Below are positions 22,889 to 35,445 of a DNA stretch of 64,000 nucleotides, piece after piece. Position 1 is the first letter of the stretch, and the number at the start of each line of letters is the position of its first letter. This DNA is from Hypericum androsaemum. Its lineage: Eukaryota; Streptophyta; Magnoliopsida; Malpighiales; Hypericaceae. A program made the translations under genes and the position numbers. The notes under the pieces were generated by a model. That model saw nothing but the letters and a program-made list of their open reading frames with translations. It ran no database searches and was not told where the DNA came from. The DNA lies in NCBI GenBank assembly GCA_963995505.1, contig OZ023186.1, forward strand, positions 8,563,570 through 8,627,569. The letters are read 5' to 3'.

Positions 22889-23099
22889 TAAAAAAAATTG
22901 AAATTAAGAATTTTGGTATTATGTTTAATAATTAATATACATATATAAAAGATTCAAGTAAGATCTGTTAAATCTTATAGATTATGCTCTTATCTTTTTT
23001 CAAATATTAGGATCCGAATAAAATTCGAGTCTAGACCTAGTCAAAATTAACAGGTTTTACACTTTTCGAATCTCAATTAGGGTAGATACTCGGATAAGG

Positions 23100-23725
23100 G
23101 TCGTATGAGAGCCAGGTTCAACCAGCCGTCACCACCTTCAACCAGCCGCTTCACTACCTCAGCCGTCCAAAGCTCCGACGCACCTCCTTGCCCTACCAGT
23201 CCTCTTCCGCTCGAGCGGTTGGCTAGAGCCCAGCAGCAGCCACCTCGGTCTGCGGGTTTTCGCGTCCAGGAAAGCCCGCACAAGCCCGCGAGCCGCCGTA
23301 CGAACGACCTTCTACGACTGTCTCCCGACGCCGTTGCCCCCTCCGTAGTCCACTGTCGCCCCTGGTGGTTGGAAAGTTCTGAATTTTCCCTTTTGTCGAA
23401 TTAGGGTTTGTTGATTTGGGGCTTTCGCTGATTTGGGAATTTGAAGACCTATTTGCGAATTAGTAAAGCTGCGAGGACTTTTGGTTCATTGACAGAACTT
23501 TGGTACTGCTTATGAAATTTGGAAAGGTTTGAACTGATTGAGTATTTGCCAGTTGGCAAAGTTACAGTATGATGCAAACAGATTTCAGGAAATCACAGGT
23601 TGGTCCTTTTTGTGGGCTGAATTGAAAAAGATTGATTCTAAGGTATCCATGATGCACGTCCCTACTCTAAGGGATATTCATGGCCTTGACTCCGGAATTT
23701 CAAAGAGAAACCTCATTGATTGAGA
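23100..23725 (+). other. Leader/exon-like sequence shared by both PPR blocks, unidentified
   Basis: GC-rich, proline-coding sequence (TTCAACCAGCCGCTTCAC) is followed by AATTAGGGTTTGTTGATTTG and an open stretch coding AKLQYDANRFQEITGWSFLW and PTLRDIHGLDSGISKRNLID. The same order occurs at 32880-33495 with different stops. It looks like the 5' UTR and first exon of a decayed gene duplicated with the PPR. I do not recognise it. Frames at 23105-23404 on + and 23077-23283 on - are not conserved in block 2. Confidence 0.35.
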
Positions 23726-23949
23726 TGAAAATTTCGATTTTTTTGAAGAGTAGGTTGAAAGAGATTGAGATGAGCAGTTGGGTTTTTAGCATAGTGCATG
23801 TTATCATTAACTTATCCCACTATATTGCCACCTGTCTTCAATGTCGGCTAAAAAATAACGTCATTTTGCGCACGTTTGGATAGGCAGCTGCCCTAGACAT
23901 GACCAAAAAATTGTTGGTAAACTTCATGGACTAAATTAATAATTTTAAA

Positions 23950-24207
23950 TCACAGGGTACTCAACGCGAAAAATGTGATACTACAAGATACTAAAATATA
24001 CTTTCCCAATATACAATATTAACGTGATACTACAAGATACTAAAATATACTTTCACATACAAACCAATATCATTTCACATGCAAACCAATATCATCTGAT
24101 AGGTTATTGACCATCAGATTTAAAGATAATCAAATCTGACGGTCCAAAATGTAATCCCCACCCGTGGACAAATTTTTTTTAGTTCTCACTCAATCCGATC
24201 TCGTACT
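23950..24207. mobile_element. Right end of a GATATTGGTTT-family MULE-like element
   Basis: It holds ACAAACCAATATCATTTCAC units and then a right terminus whose complement reads GGATTGAGTGAGAACTAAA, followed inward by GGTGGGGATTACATTTTGGA and TCTGATGGTCAATAACC. These match the left end of 12732-17175. A direct repeat GTGATACTACAAGATACTAA occurs at 23970 and 24023. The left end was not found. It lies about 320 bp upstream of the PPR start. Confidence 0.55.
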
Positions 24208-24527
24208 TCCAGACCAGGCAACGGTTTATTTCTCAAAAACCGGACCCAACAGGAGGAGATGGCAACCTTGTCCTGACGAGGATAAGATTCGCAGGGCGAA
24301 TGAACTAGCTCTCCTCTTCTCTTGTCCACTGTACTTCTCTCCCCCACACAGTACACACTTCATTTCTTTCCTCTTTCCTTTTCACTTCACATGTTTACTT
24401 CTTGAGGCCAAAGGGAGAAGAACTAGGGCCGGCTAATCTTAGGGGCATAGAGCTCAAATGGTAGATGGTAAGGTGGATAATTGAGTTTGAAGTCTTTGGG
24501 TTTAGGGTTTAGAGTTTTAGGGGCAAC

Positions 24528-26240
24528 ATGGTAGTTGTTGTCGAGGCATTTTCCCCTTTAGTGAACCTGCCCTTACCGACAGCGAAAATGGTATGTGGGT
24601 TCCTCACCGATGTCCCAAAGATTCAGTCTTTTGCACATAAGAAATGTTTTGGGATGGTTTCGGGGTCGACCCAGGTCGCTTCTTACCCTAAAGACTCGAA
24701 CTTTAACCCACATGATAGGAGGTCTAACAAGAATAAGCCGGTAGAGACAAGCCTGTGCGATTTCTTTAGCTTTCATGCTGCGTCTAGGAAGAAGGGTTGG
24801 AGGCCTGATCCTGCCCTGGCAAAGGACTTGTTGGTTCGTTTGATTTCAGGAAATAGGACGAAAAAGGCGACACAGGTCGTACATATGATGATAAGAGCTG
24901 GTGTTTTTCCGGACAGGCCTTCGTACACATTGATGTTGGATCATCTGTGTGAGAGAGGGATTATGGTGCCTGCAATGCAGTTGGTTGAGACAATGGAGAA
25001 CAAAGGGCATGGCACGGGTAGTGCTGCCTATAATTTGCTTCTTAAAGGGCTTTGCAGGCGCGGGAAGCTGGACGAGCTCTTGAGCTGGTTGGATAGGTTT
25101 AAGGAGAAAGGGATGGTGCCTGATGTGGGTACATACAACTTTCTGATAGAGGCTGCTTGTCGGGAAAGAGGAGTAGATGAGGCAATGAAGTTTATGGATA
25201 ATATAGTTTCCGAGGGTGGAGAGATTGACTTGGGGATTTACAATGTCATCTTAACTGGACTGTGTAATGAAGGTCGAATCGAGGAGGCCACCCGGCTCTT
25301 CAGGGATCTACCTTCTATTGGATTCCAACCAAATATTATAAGTTACGATATTTTGTTGAAGGGCCTTTGCAATGAGGGACGGTGGGCGGAGGCGGGTGAG
25401 CTTTTGGCAAAAATGGATGATGACGGAATATCACCTGCTGTTTCTACGTACAATGTATTGATCCAGTCACTTGCCTTCCATGGTAGAACAGAGGACGCTC
25501 TTAAGATTTTGGATCAAATGAAGGAGGGACCTATTCCGCCTGCTACTACATCTTATAATCCAATCATTGCACAATATGGCAAGGAGGGTAGGGTGGAGCA
25601 AGTGATGAACTGCGTTGATCACATGATTCGACAGGGCTGTGAACCTAATAGTAACACGTATATGTCCATCGCCATGTTGTGTGAGGCGGGGAAGGTGCAA
25701 GAAACATTCGCCGTTATACAGTTCTTGGGTCAGCAGCAGAAGTTTCCCACCTCTTTCTTCTACAAGGAGGTGATCTCAGCACTTTGTAGGAAAGAGAATA
25801 CACGTGCTGCATTTCAGCTTTTTTTCGAAATGTGCTGCAATGGATTTGTTCCCGATTCCTTCACTTACTCGGCACTGATTAGAGGGCTTTGCAGTGAGGG
25901 AATGCTTCATGAAGCGCTTGAGATCCTCATGCTGTTGGAAGGAAGTTACCGCAGGCGCAATGCCGGTTTGTTCAATGCTGTTATTATAGAATTGTGCAGG
26001 TCTGGTAGAACGTACTTGGCGTTGGAGCTCTTCGAGGTAATGATTGACAAAGGGCACAAGCCAAATGAAACTACTTACTATGTGATTGCGGAAGGAATTT
26101 TTGCGGATGGAGAGAAAGAGATGGGGTCCGAAGTTCTGGAATTCTTGCGACGGAATAAACTAGTCAAAGAACGTTCAATCCAAGGACTTGCTCTGCTGTA
26201 CGATGTTAAGCAATTGCAAGTGAAGGATCAGCTTCATTAG
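24528..26240 (+). CDS. P-class pentatricopeptide repeat protein, copy 1
   Basis: A 570-residue intronless ORF. PPR proteins bind specific organellar RNAs through 35-residue helical repeats and affect their stability, splicing or translation. From about residue 94 there are some 13 consecutive P-type repeats (for example SAAYNLLLKGLCRRGKLDEL, SFTYSALIRGLCSEGMLHEA), without E or DYW editing domains. The 90-residue N-terminus with basic residues fits an organelle transit peptide; sequence similarity from memory is to the Arabidopsis chloroplast protein At1g79080. Start choice: the ATG at 24528 follows a leader with TTTAGGGTTTAGAG and is conserved in copy 2; an internal ATG (MVCGFL) at residue 21 is an alternative. 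No frame damage is seen. The exact RNA target cannot be inferred. Confidence 0.93.
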   Translation: MVVVVEAFSPLVNLPLPTAKMVCGFLTDVPKIQSFAHKKCFGMVSGSTQVASYPKDSNFNPHDRRSNKNKPVETSLCDFFSFHAASRKKGWRPDPALAKDLLVRLISGNRTKKATQVVHMMIRAGVFPDRPSYTLMLDHLCERGIMVPAMQLVETMENKGHGTGSAAYNLLLKGLCRRGKLDELLSWLDRFKEKGMVPDVGTYNFLIEAACRERGVDEAMKFMDNIVSEGGEIDLGIYNVILTGLCNEGRIEEATRLFRDLPSIGFQPNIISYDILLKGLCNEGRWAEAGELLAKMDDDGISPAVSTYNVLIQSLAFHGRTEDALKILDQMKEGPIPPATTSYNPIIAQYGKEGRVEQVMNCVDHMIRQGCEPNSNTYMSIAMLCEAGKVQETFAVIQFLGQQQKFPTSFFYKEVISALCRKENTRAAFQLFFEMCCNGFVPDSFTYSALIRGLCSEGMLHEALEILMLLEGSYRRRNAGLFNAVIIELCRSGRTYLALELFEVMIDKGHKPNETTYYVIAEGIFADGEKEMGSEVLEFLRRNKLVKERSIQGLALLYDVKQLQVKDQLH

Positions 26241-26690
26241 CCATTGTTAATGAAGAGAAGTGGTTAAGTTGTTCATCAAATGCTCCTGTCTTTCTAAGAA
26301 GCATACCCTGAAAACAGGCTGGTGCTCTGTAAGATTTTGATGTTTTTGATTTGTTCCAATATAGTTGCTTCAGCTAGTAATACATTGCTCAACTCAAACT
26401 TCTCCTCTTTGTGAACTTGCTTAAGTTGATCCTTTTTCGGGGAAAGTTTACTTAAAGTACTTTGTGTTTGAAATTAATGCACAACCAAGCCCCCGACTCT
26501 TCTGAGTCTTTTCCCAACAAGAATGCAAAGCATCCGAGGACTGCAAATTTGGCAATGCAAGAAGTAGGACACTATCTCTCGTGCTTTCAAAGGAGATCGT
26601 ACGAATTTAACAGACCATGAGTTTCGTATGAGCAATTAAATTTGATAAAATCTCCATAACCAACCCAAAAATTTTCATCAGGCAGTGCCT
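26241..26690. other. PPR copy 1 3' region, duplicated flank
   Basis: Contains the 3' UTR (GCCATTGTTAATGAAGAGAA shared with copy 2) and then AATGCACAACCAAGCCCCCG to CCAACCCAAAAATTTTCATC, which matches 39777-39960. No gene. Confidence 0.7.
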
Positions 26691-26696
26691 CTTGGA

Positions 26697-27016
26697 GAGA
26701 GAAATGGGTGAGTTAAAGGTGGGAAAATAAATATATGGGACTTCGCCAAATTTCAAAATGGTTGGAAGTTACAAGTTCTTCGAGTCATTTACCCGCCCAC
26801 GGGCAACTAGTAAAAAATGTAACTAATATTAAGGGGAAATTTTTCTTTTAATTTTGCATAATTTTTTAACCACCGTGTGGCGTGTTGAGCTCAAAAATTT
26901 TACGAGAAATACATGTTTTAAATTGGTTCAAATTCTCGTTTAAAGAGTATTATTAGAGTTTTAAACAATAAGATAACGTAAGTAATTTCTTTCAACGTCA
27001 TTCCATCTTCCAAACA
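26697..27016 (-). repeat. Inverted copy of the 18110-19140 peroxidase/MSH7 interval
   Basis: Reverse-complemented, this reads TGTATTGTTTGGAAG, ACTTACGTTATCTTATTGTT, TGAGCTCAACACGCC, GGGCGGGTAAATGACT and CCATTTTGAAATTTGGCG, matching 18113-19130 in order. Two inner segments of the other copy (18480-18890 and the 69-bp duplication) are missing. Homology stops at CCATTTCTCTC, just before the MSH7 start codon at 19146, and begins inside peroxidase exon 4. Confidence 0.82.
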
Positions 27017-28399
<1,383 letters not shown>

Positions 28400-28500
28400 T
28401 TTATAGCAAATAAGCAGACAAAATGTTTTAGTGAAAGGGGAGGAATCCAATCTAGAAAATTTGTGCTATGTTGAGAGAAATAATGTTATCTATTTTTATA

Positions 28501-29170
28501 GGATTTTTTTTTCAAAATAGGCAAAAACTTAATATATTTCTAAAATAGGCAAAATTTTAATTTTAAAAAAAAAGAGAGACGACCCATGTACAGGTCGACT
28601 CCCTCTTTGTGCCTTAATAAAAATAATTAAAATAATGGAGACGACCTGCTTATAGGTCGCCTCCCTAACACATTTTTTTTATAATTTTGGTCGATCAGCT
28701 TTTGACTTCAAACAAATTTTCGATATCGTTACACTCCATATTTGGAAAAATTATAAACTACAAAGTTGTAGATATACGTTTCAGCTTTGCATAGCAACTT
28801 GAATCAACTCAATCGGACTTCGGAGTAAAAATTTGTGTCTTCCAACCGAAATCAGTCGATCGAACTCGATCGGCTTTTAATTTCAAATTTATTTTTGACA
28901 TCCTTACACTTTGAATTTGAAAAAATCATAAACTACAAAGTTGTAGATATATGTCTTAAATTTACATAGAAACTTGAATCACCTCAATCGGACTATGGAA
29001 TAAGAAGTTGCAAAAATTATTTTTTCAATCAAAATAAAATTGGGGTGACGACCCACATCTCATTTTTTTAATTTTAAATTAAAATTTTACCTATTTTGAG
29101 AATATATTAAGTTTATGCCTATTTATGAAATATATCTAAGTTTTTTTGTCTATTTTAGAAAAAAAAACCC
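28501..29170. mobile_element. MULE-type MITE, 670 bp, 9-bp TSD ATTTTTATA
   Basis: Flanked by ATTTTTATA at 28492-28500 and 29171-29179. TIRs are GGATTTTTTTTTCAAAATAG on the left and GGGTTTTTTTTTCTAAAATA on the right, followed by several AAATAGGCAAAA blocks. Peroxidase copy 2 shows the empty site at about 6080 (CTATTTTTACAGGCACTG). The inside contains GACGACCCA motifs and a local duplication (AAACTACAAAGTTGTAGATA at 28753 and 28931). AAACTACAAAGTTGTAGGT also appears at 48835 inside the 2-kb LTR, so that piece is dispersed. Confidence 0.85.
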
Positions 29171-29592
29171 ATTTTTATAGGCACTGAAAAGAGTTTTTTC
29201 TTTATATATACTAGTAAAGATGCACGTGCAATGTAAATGTCATTTTGTTTCCAAACCACAGAATCTAGATTATATCTCATTCAAAATATATAGAAGATAA
29301 TCCGTTAAGCCATGAAAAAATCTCAAGTGCGAAAAGTCAACAAAACGATTTAGATTAATCGATGAGAGATTTATCAGATTCTCAAATTAGTCAACTCATT
29401 ATGTCCATATAAAATTAGTAAGTGAAATTACTCTCAAGTGTTCCGTGTTTAAATAAATCCACACAGAAGTTCTCTCTATTTAAAAAATGATTCTCTTGTC
29501 CCCCGTATTTGATTCTATTTTATTCTTGGGTCCCTTGCTGATGTCAACCGATTTTTTTTTATTTTTCAATGACAAACATACCTTTTAAAAAA

Positions 29593-30494
29593 GGGCAAAT
29601 TATTCTCAGGTCCCTGGTGTTTGGTATATTTAAGGCTCGCCCCTCTGTGTTACGGTAATCGATTAAAAACTCCTCGAGCTTTGGTTTTATTATACTCCCA
29701 GATCCTCGCTGACGTCAACAAACTTTTTTTCTTGTAAAATGACTGATATACCCTTACAAAAATCAATTTTAAAACTAATAAATTAATAAATGGAAAAGCC
29801 GAATGGCGAAATTCCTAACTGTCAGCATCTATCGTCGATGATCGCCGGTGGAATTCCGGTTGCACAGCCAGCTCAACTACCTCTCATCTTCTTTCTCAAT
29901 AGACGCATGTATACTACCTCTCATCTTCCTAACCGACAGCAACTATCTTCTTTCTCAATTGACGCCATCACGAGATCGCCGTCGCTGTCTCCCCAATCGA
30001 TTTGGACGGCGGTGCCGGCAAGGGAACAAGGACAGTGAAACGGGAGATTGAGCCCTAATTGGCGAAGTGCAGCTGGTGGAACCGTCGTACACGTAGTCGA
30101 TTTCCCCAATCGATTTTCCCTAGGCAGCTCGGGTGGAGCCGTCGTACCTGGCTCACCTAGAGCGTAATAGGATTCGGTGAGTTTTAATAGCACTTGGCAA
30201 ATTTTTGGTTGCAGGAGGAGGACGATGGAGAAGGGTTACCGGAGATGTCTGAGTCACCATTGAAGATGGGCTGCCGGCGATGTCCGATTGTCGGGGAGAT
30301 GGAAGGGATGATTCGGAGAAGACAAATTTGGAGTATAATGGTCATTTCAATAATAATATCTTGATCGCTGACATCAGCGAGGGGCCCTAGAGTATAATAA
30401 AACCAAACCTCGGGGAGTTTTTAATCGATTGCCGGAATACAGTGGGCCGAGCCTTAAATATACCAAATACCAGGGGCCTGAACGTAATTTACCC
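29593..30494. mobile_element. Long-TIR element, 902 bp, 8-bp TSD TTAAAAAA
   Basis: TTAAAAAA lies at 29585-29592 and 30495-30502. TIRs of about 130 bp start GGGCAAATTATTCTCAGGTC on the left and GGGTAAATTACGTTCAGGCC on the right; both continue TTTGGTATATTTAAGGCTCG and AATCGATTAAAAACTCC. The interior is GC-richer (GATCGCCGGTGGAATTCCGG) and has overlapping frames but no known domain. Captured sequence is possible. Confidence 0.85.
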
Positions 30495-30502
30495 TTAAAA
30501 AA

Positions 30503-31195
30503 TCTTCAAACTCCCTCTTTTCCCTTTCCACCAAAAAAGGTCCCTCTTTCCCCCTCTCTCCTCCGTTACTGTACCCACCACCATCCTCCATCTTCTTCTC
30601 CGTTCACTGTCATCTCCGGCGAATTTTTTTTAACTCTCCTTCTTCCTAATTAAAAATCACCACCATTCTCCCCAAATGTTTCCAGAGAAGCTTAAATCCA
30701 TCATTTTAATTAATCCCAAACATGGAACTACATAAGCAAAACAAAGTCCAAATCCATGTTCTTGAAGCACAAACAGAAACTTCAAGGAAAAGAACAGCCA
30801 ACGGGAGCGAGACCCGAAGATAGGTCGAGACCCGGATCCGATTGGAAGAGGAGAAGAAACGACGCCGGCGCTGGCCTGAGAGGTTCCCGACGCTGTTGCT
30901 GGTTGGGGAGCATGAACTCGGAGCTGCTGATGGGCAGCAGCGACTCAGTTGACTCGGCCGAGTTATCGTCGAATGACTCAACTCCAGCAGCTCCGCCCTT
31001 ATCGCTTTTCCTCTCCCTCTAACGATGCACCGATACGAAAAGCAACGATTCTCTCAATTGAACGATGACGATGAAGACAGAGACTCGAGTGCGAATCTTC
31101 GGTGGTTTAATTCAATTGAATTGAAATATTGAAAGAGTAGGGTAGACATTTCTACGTTGTGGGACAAAAAAGAAGTTTATATTATTAAAGTAAGG
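30503..31195 (-). other. GC-rich possible captured gene fragment, unidentified
   Basis: On the minus strand an open stretch (30981-30706) reads PTSNSVGNLSGQRRRRFFSS, then RIRVSTYLRVSLPLAVLFLE, a basic stretch before a hydrophobic segment like the N-terminus of a type II membrane protein. C/T-rich leader-like sequence lies on the other strand at 30500-30660. No family can be named and no splice structure is clear. Confidence 0.25.
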
Positions 31196-31198
31196 CGA

Positions 31199-31800
31199 AG
31201 AATATGGTTATTTTTTCCACCTGCTAATCGTACAACTCTGATGGTGTTTTAAACTAATTCTAGTTAATTAGCCTTGTTTTCGTTACAACTATGAATTCTT
31301 CGTTTTATCCTCGTATGCAACAATTCATGAAGTAGAGAACCCTCTTAAGATAGTTGGAAAACTAAATAACAAACATGAAGTCAAAGGTTAATGGTATATG
31401 ATTGTCTTTATTTTGTACAAGTCAATTAGTCAATATAACTTTAACTAATTCCACAACTTCATAAACTTTCGAATTTATAATTTGTCTTTAAAAGGTGGCA
31501 ATGTACATAGCATTTAACTATTATCTTATCATATGTATTTAAAACTATCAAATCTCATACATAACTTTATCGGGTTGGTTATTGATCATCTTAATTCTTT
31601 TGTACACGAGGTAATAAGATAAGTGATTAACGACTGATCACAGATTCGTGGTACCGGACGGATTTGTGGTACGGAACTCCAAGTGATAGATTCATGCTCA
31701 CACGGATTCGTTCACATAAGGCCAAGAGACGGATTCACGTACCCGAAAGCTAAGAGAGACGACTTGATACATTCATTTACAACTCTTCATTTCTATGTAT
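31199..31800. repeat. Peroxidase copy 3 5' flank and GATTCGTGGTAC module
   Basis: 31199-31630 matches 829-1344 and 5990-6446. The module at 31640-31760 has GATTCGTGGTACCGGAC, GATTTGTGGTACGG and AGACGGATTCACGTACC. The following TACATTCATTTACAACTCTT recurs at 34506. Confidence 0.7.
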
Positions 31801-32199
31801 TTAATGTTGATGTCCTTTGGATTTCTTCTCCCTTCTCTGCCTCCTCTCCAACCTAGCCACTGCAATCACCGTCGCCGCCATCACCCTCGCCTTCCCTAGG
31901 CCGTCTGTTGAGATACCTGGATGTGGTTTTTCTTGTGTGGGCCTGGCATCTATTGGGTGGGCCTTTCTCTAACCTTCCATACAGGCCAAGTCTGGGCCTG
32001 ATACGAATGATGACAATAAATCAGATGTGGAAACTGTTGTGGAAACATCCATCGAGGATCCAACCCTGCATATATTTAAACAAAGAACCTCCTCCCGTGT
32101 AATGAGCAAAGTTGCTAGCGCATAAAAAATACGAAGCATTTGCTTGAGGAAAATTTATTGAAATTCTACCCTGATTAAAATAAATCTTTCAGAATGTTT
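31801..32199. other. Intergenic, no supported gene
   Basis: A short frame at 31908-32102 has no domain. CCCTAGGCCGTCTGTTGAGA near 31893 matches 7745. Confidence 0.45.
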
Positions 32200-33499
32200 G
32201 GCGGATCTTGCCATTGTGGAACGACTCGGATTCTGATGGTAATTCATCGCATGCAGTTTTGATGGCTCTTTGGAAAGGAGAAATGTCGGAATTTCTTAAT
32301 GCTATTAAAGATGTGGCTACTGGATTTTGAATTTATGTGATCGTTGTAGACCGATAGCGTGGCAAGGTGTGTTTGGATTTCGCTATCGAGGTGTGTTGGA
32401 TTTTAGGCGCTTAAACTCTAGGTGAAAATTCTATAAATAAAAAAAACTCTAAGGTGAATCTTTTACGGAATTGCTTTCTTTCTTGATGCGTTGCATAGGT
32501 TATCTTCTGGCCTGCGTTTAGACCATTCCAGTTGCCCTTCCTGTGCTTTTCTTGGGGTGTCATTGGTAAATTTGGTTCTACAAGGTGTAATTTAGAGGTA
32601 ATCTTTGTGTAATAATATATCTAACTTCAAAAAAAATTGAGATAAAAAATTTGATATTATATTTAGTAATTAATATATATATATATGTATATATTATTTA
32701 AATACTATTTTAAAAATTAAGGTAATATTCGATCTTATAGATCTATATCCATACCCTTATCAAAATCAACGGTTTAAATTTTTTGAATTTAGATTAGGAT
32801 AGACCCGCAGATAAATATCTTCTAATTGTTCTATCTAACAAAATACAAAACAAAAAAAAAGAACACGGGAAAAAAAAAGGCAGATCGTTTTAGGGTAGTT
32901 GGAGGAAACCCCGATGCCGTCACCACCTTCAACCAGCCGCTTCACCACCTCAGCCGTCCAAAGCGCCTCCTCGCCCCACCAGTCCTCTTCCGCTCGAGCG
33001 GTTGGCTAGAGCCCAGCACCAGCCACCTCGGTTTGCGGGTTTCCGCGTCCTAGAAGGCCCGCACCAGCCCGCGAGCCGCTGCACGAACGACCTTCTTCGA
33101 CGGTCACTCGACGCCGTCGCCCCCACCGTCGCCCCTGGTGGTTGAAAAGTTCTGAATTTTTCCTTTTGTCAAATTAGGGTTTGTTGATTTGGGGATTTTG
33201 CTGATTTGGGAATTTGAGGACCTATGCGAATTTGGTAAAGCTGCGAGGACTATTTGGTTCATTGACAGAACTCTTGGTACTGCTTATGAAGTTTGGCAAG
33301 GTTTGAACTGATTTGAACATTTGCCAGTTGTCAAAGTTACAGTATGGTACAAACATGTTTCAGGAATTCACAGGCTGGTCCTTTTTTAGGTTGAATTGAA
33401 GAAGATTGATTCTAAGGTATCCAAGATGCATGTCCGTATTCTATCCATTCATGGCTTTGACTCTAGAATTTTAAAGAGAAACCTCATTGATTGACTTGT

Positions 33500-34370
33500 C
33501 ATTGCCGAGATATATTTCGATTTTCATGAATTTACGAAGCTAGAAGAAGTCAGATTTGCAGTTCGACGTCTACGAGGTGATCTTATAAATTGATGAGTCT
33601 GGCTTAAATCTTCGAAGACAACATTATGGTAAGCAGAAAATATCTCAATGGACTAAAATGAGAAATATGCTGATATATAAGTTATTTTCCCAATTTGTTG
33701 AAGATGTTCAGACTGCGGTTGGCGACAAATACCATCGCTTTTGAGAGCAGTATAATTGTAAATTTGCTATGATGAAAGTGATAATCGAGGAGTTGCAAGC
33801 TATGAGCATACACAACAAAGTGTGTATAGTTTGCAGCAATAAAAGATCGAGAACCTGACAAGACAGCAAGACTGGCCAGCATCTTACAGAGCCGAAGTCC
33901 GAAAGTCAACTTGTTGAAGAACTTTTAGTTTGGAAAGAGTTTGGCAAATTTTCTGCGAATTGTTTTAATGGAGAATATTTTGCTGAATATGAAGCACCGC
34001 CATGTCTCGTGAACGGGTTGTTTGATGAAGAACTTGTGCTTACAAAGTGTGTGAATCCACCCGTTGTTGCTACGGGTGAGCAGTCTAGAGCTTCCTTTGA
34101 TCATGCAGATTATAAGATTTTATATGTTGAGCGTACAGACTTCATCAGATTTGACAAGTTCGCATATGCGAAAAGTTTTCCATTGCTGGAAATGTGGAAC
34201 AACATAAAAGATGTCCATAGATTTGCCTTACAAATTGATTTTCTAGTTTTCCATCTAGAGAATGTTCATGGCTCATTGATTTCGAAGTACCTATTCTGCT
34301 GGATTGGAAGATGTGAGGTGCAGCCACAACGAACGAGGAGACGACTTAAAATTCGAGGATGATTTTTCTC
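33500..34370 (+). other. Unidentified coding-like remnants
   Basis: Short open stretches interrupted by stops read FTKLEEVRFAVRRLRGDLIN, KLFSQFVEDVQTAVGDKY and, from 34009, NGLFDEELVLTKCVNPPVVA to LFCWIGRCEVQ. The composition is protein-like and the lesions suggest a decayed gene or retroelement gag. I do not recognise the family. Confidence 0.3.
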
Positions 34371-34385
34371 CAACATGATGCGGGC

Positions 34386-34500
34386 ATGAGACAGATTCGT
34401 GGTATGGGACAGATTCGTGGTATGAGACTCCAAGTGATGGATTCATGCTCAAACAGATATGAATTAAGGCCAAAAGACAAATTCACGCAGGTTAGGAGAC
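34386..34500 (+). repeat. GATTCGTGGTAC module, fourth copy
   Basis: CAGATTCGTGGTATGGGA occurs twice, then CTCCAAGTGATGGATTCATG. This copy is not next to a peroxidase exon, unlike those at 1345, 6447 and 31640. Confidence 0.65.
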
Positions 34501-35244
34501 AAGACTAGATACATTTCATTTACAACTCTTCATTTCCGTGTATTTAATTTGTTAACTTACAGTTATTCGATTATATAAAATTTGGCTTTGAGCGTGTTGC
34601 TTGGTTATCTCTGATTTTATCGTCGAGTATTACTCTGATAGATCGAACAACTTTGTTTCCAGCATTTTGTGAGATCAACAGATTCGTTGTTAGTTACCCC
34701 GTAGCGACCTCTGGTATTCCGAGAAATCAACAGTCTCGTCGACACCTATTCCCGACCCGTTTTCGGTATTCTTGGCGGCCCCCACATCCACGATGCGTCA
34801 GCGACCCTCTCCTTGCTTCGGTTTATGCAAATTGGAGTTTCAACATTGGAGAAAAAAAATAAAAGCAACAATAATTAGTTAACTGAATATAAGGTAAAAA
34901 TAAGATGCACATGATGAATTAATGAAAGTCCAGGTTCAATTTTTGACGTATGCCACTATTAGTATAAAAACGGGACCCAACAGAAGGAGATAGAAAACCA
35001 AAACCTTGTCCTAACGAGGATAAGATTCGCAGGGCGACTGAAGGGTCCTGCATGTATAATTTCTCCCAGGTCCATCCTGGAACTATTTTCAGCCATTGAT
35101 TAAGTAAAAAAAAAGGCAGATCTGATGGATAAAAATGAAGTGGGCATTATTATCTTTTAACTCTCTCTCTCATGCTCTTTTAAACTTAAAAAAATCTCGC
35201 TCCCCCAACCCAAACCCGACACAACCCCCTCCTCCTCCTCCCAC

Positions 35245-35445
35245 CTCGACCTCTCCCACAACAACTTCTCCAGCAGCCTCTCCGACCTCCTCTTTTGCCG
35301 CTGCCCCAACCTCTCCTTCCTCAGCCTGTCCACCAACGCCCTCACCGGCGCCGCCTTCCCCGCCAACTTCTCCGCCTGCTCCCGCTCCCTGGGAGACCCT
35401 CGACCTGTCCGAAAACCAGCTCCGCATGCCCATCCCCGGCTCCCT
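35245..35445 (+). pseudogene. Captured LRR fragment, BRI1-like receptor ectodomain
   Basis: Reads LDLSHNNFSSSLSDLLF, CPNLSFLSLSTNALTGAAF, PANFSACSRSL, then after a one-base insertion near 35391 ETLDLSENQL and IPGSLL. The LxxLxLSxNxLxG spacing is that of plant extracellular LRRs, closest in feel to BRI1/BRL receptors. There is no start codon, signal peptide or kinase. It is out of frame with the second fragment at 35914. Confidence 0.75.

Larger units (their letters stand above)
20905..26690 (+). repeat. PPR segmental duplication, block 1
   Basis: This block is paralogous to about 32200-39960. Matching stretches in order: 21060-21290 with 32265-32610 (GGAGAAATGTCG...TTGCATAGGT...TTCTTGGGGTGTCATTGG); 23100-23720 with 32910-33495 (CTTCCGCTCGAGCGGTTGG); 24237-24500 with 34970-35040 plus 36870-37080; the PPR genes; and 26470-26690 with 39777-39960. 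Different transposons have entered each block. Orientation is the same, so this is a direct duplication. Confidence 0.85.
29211..31198. mobile_element. Composite insertion in the peroxidase copy 3 upstream region
   Basis: Copies 1 and 2 read TATATAAAGAATATGG without interruption. Here about 2 kb separates TTTATATATA from AAGAATATGGTT. The left edge, on the complement, ends TTGCACGTGCATCTTTACTAG, a short palindrome close to a CTAG terminus next to T, as Helitron 3' ends have. The opposite end (CGCC...) does not start with TC, so the class is uncertain. A TIR element (29593-30494) is nested inside. Confidence 0.45.

Noticed and set aside
29211..31198. Firm Helitron assignment
   Set aside because: Only one end looks Helitron-like. 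The other lacks a TC start and the host dinucleotide is not AT, so I left the class open.
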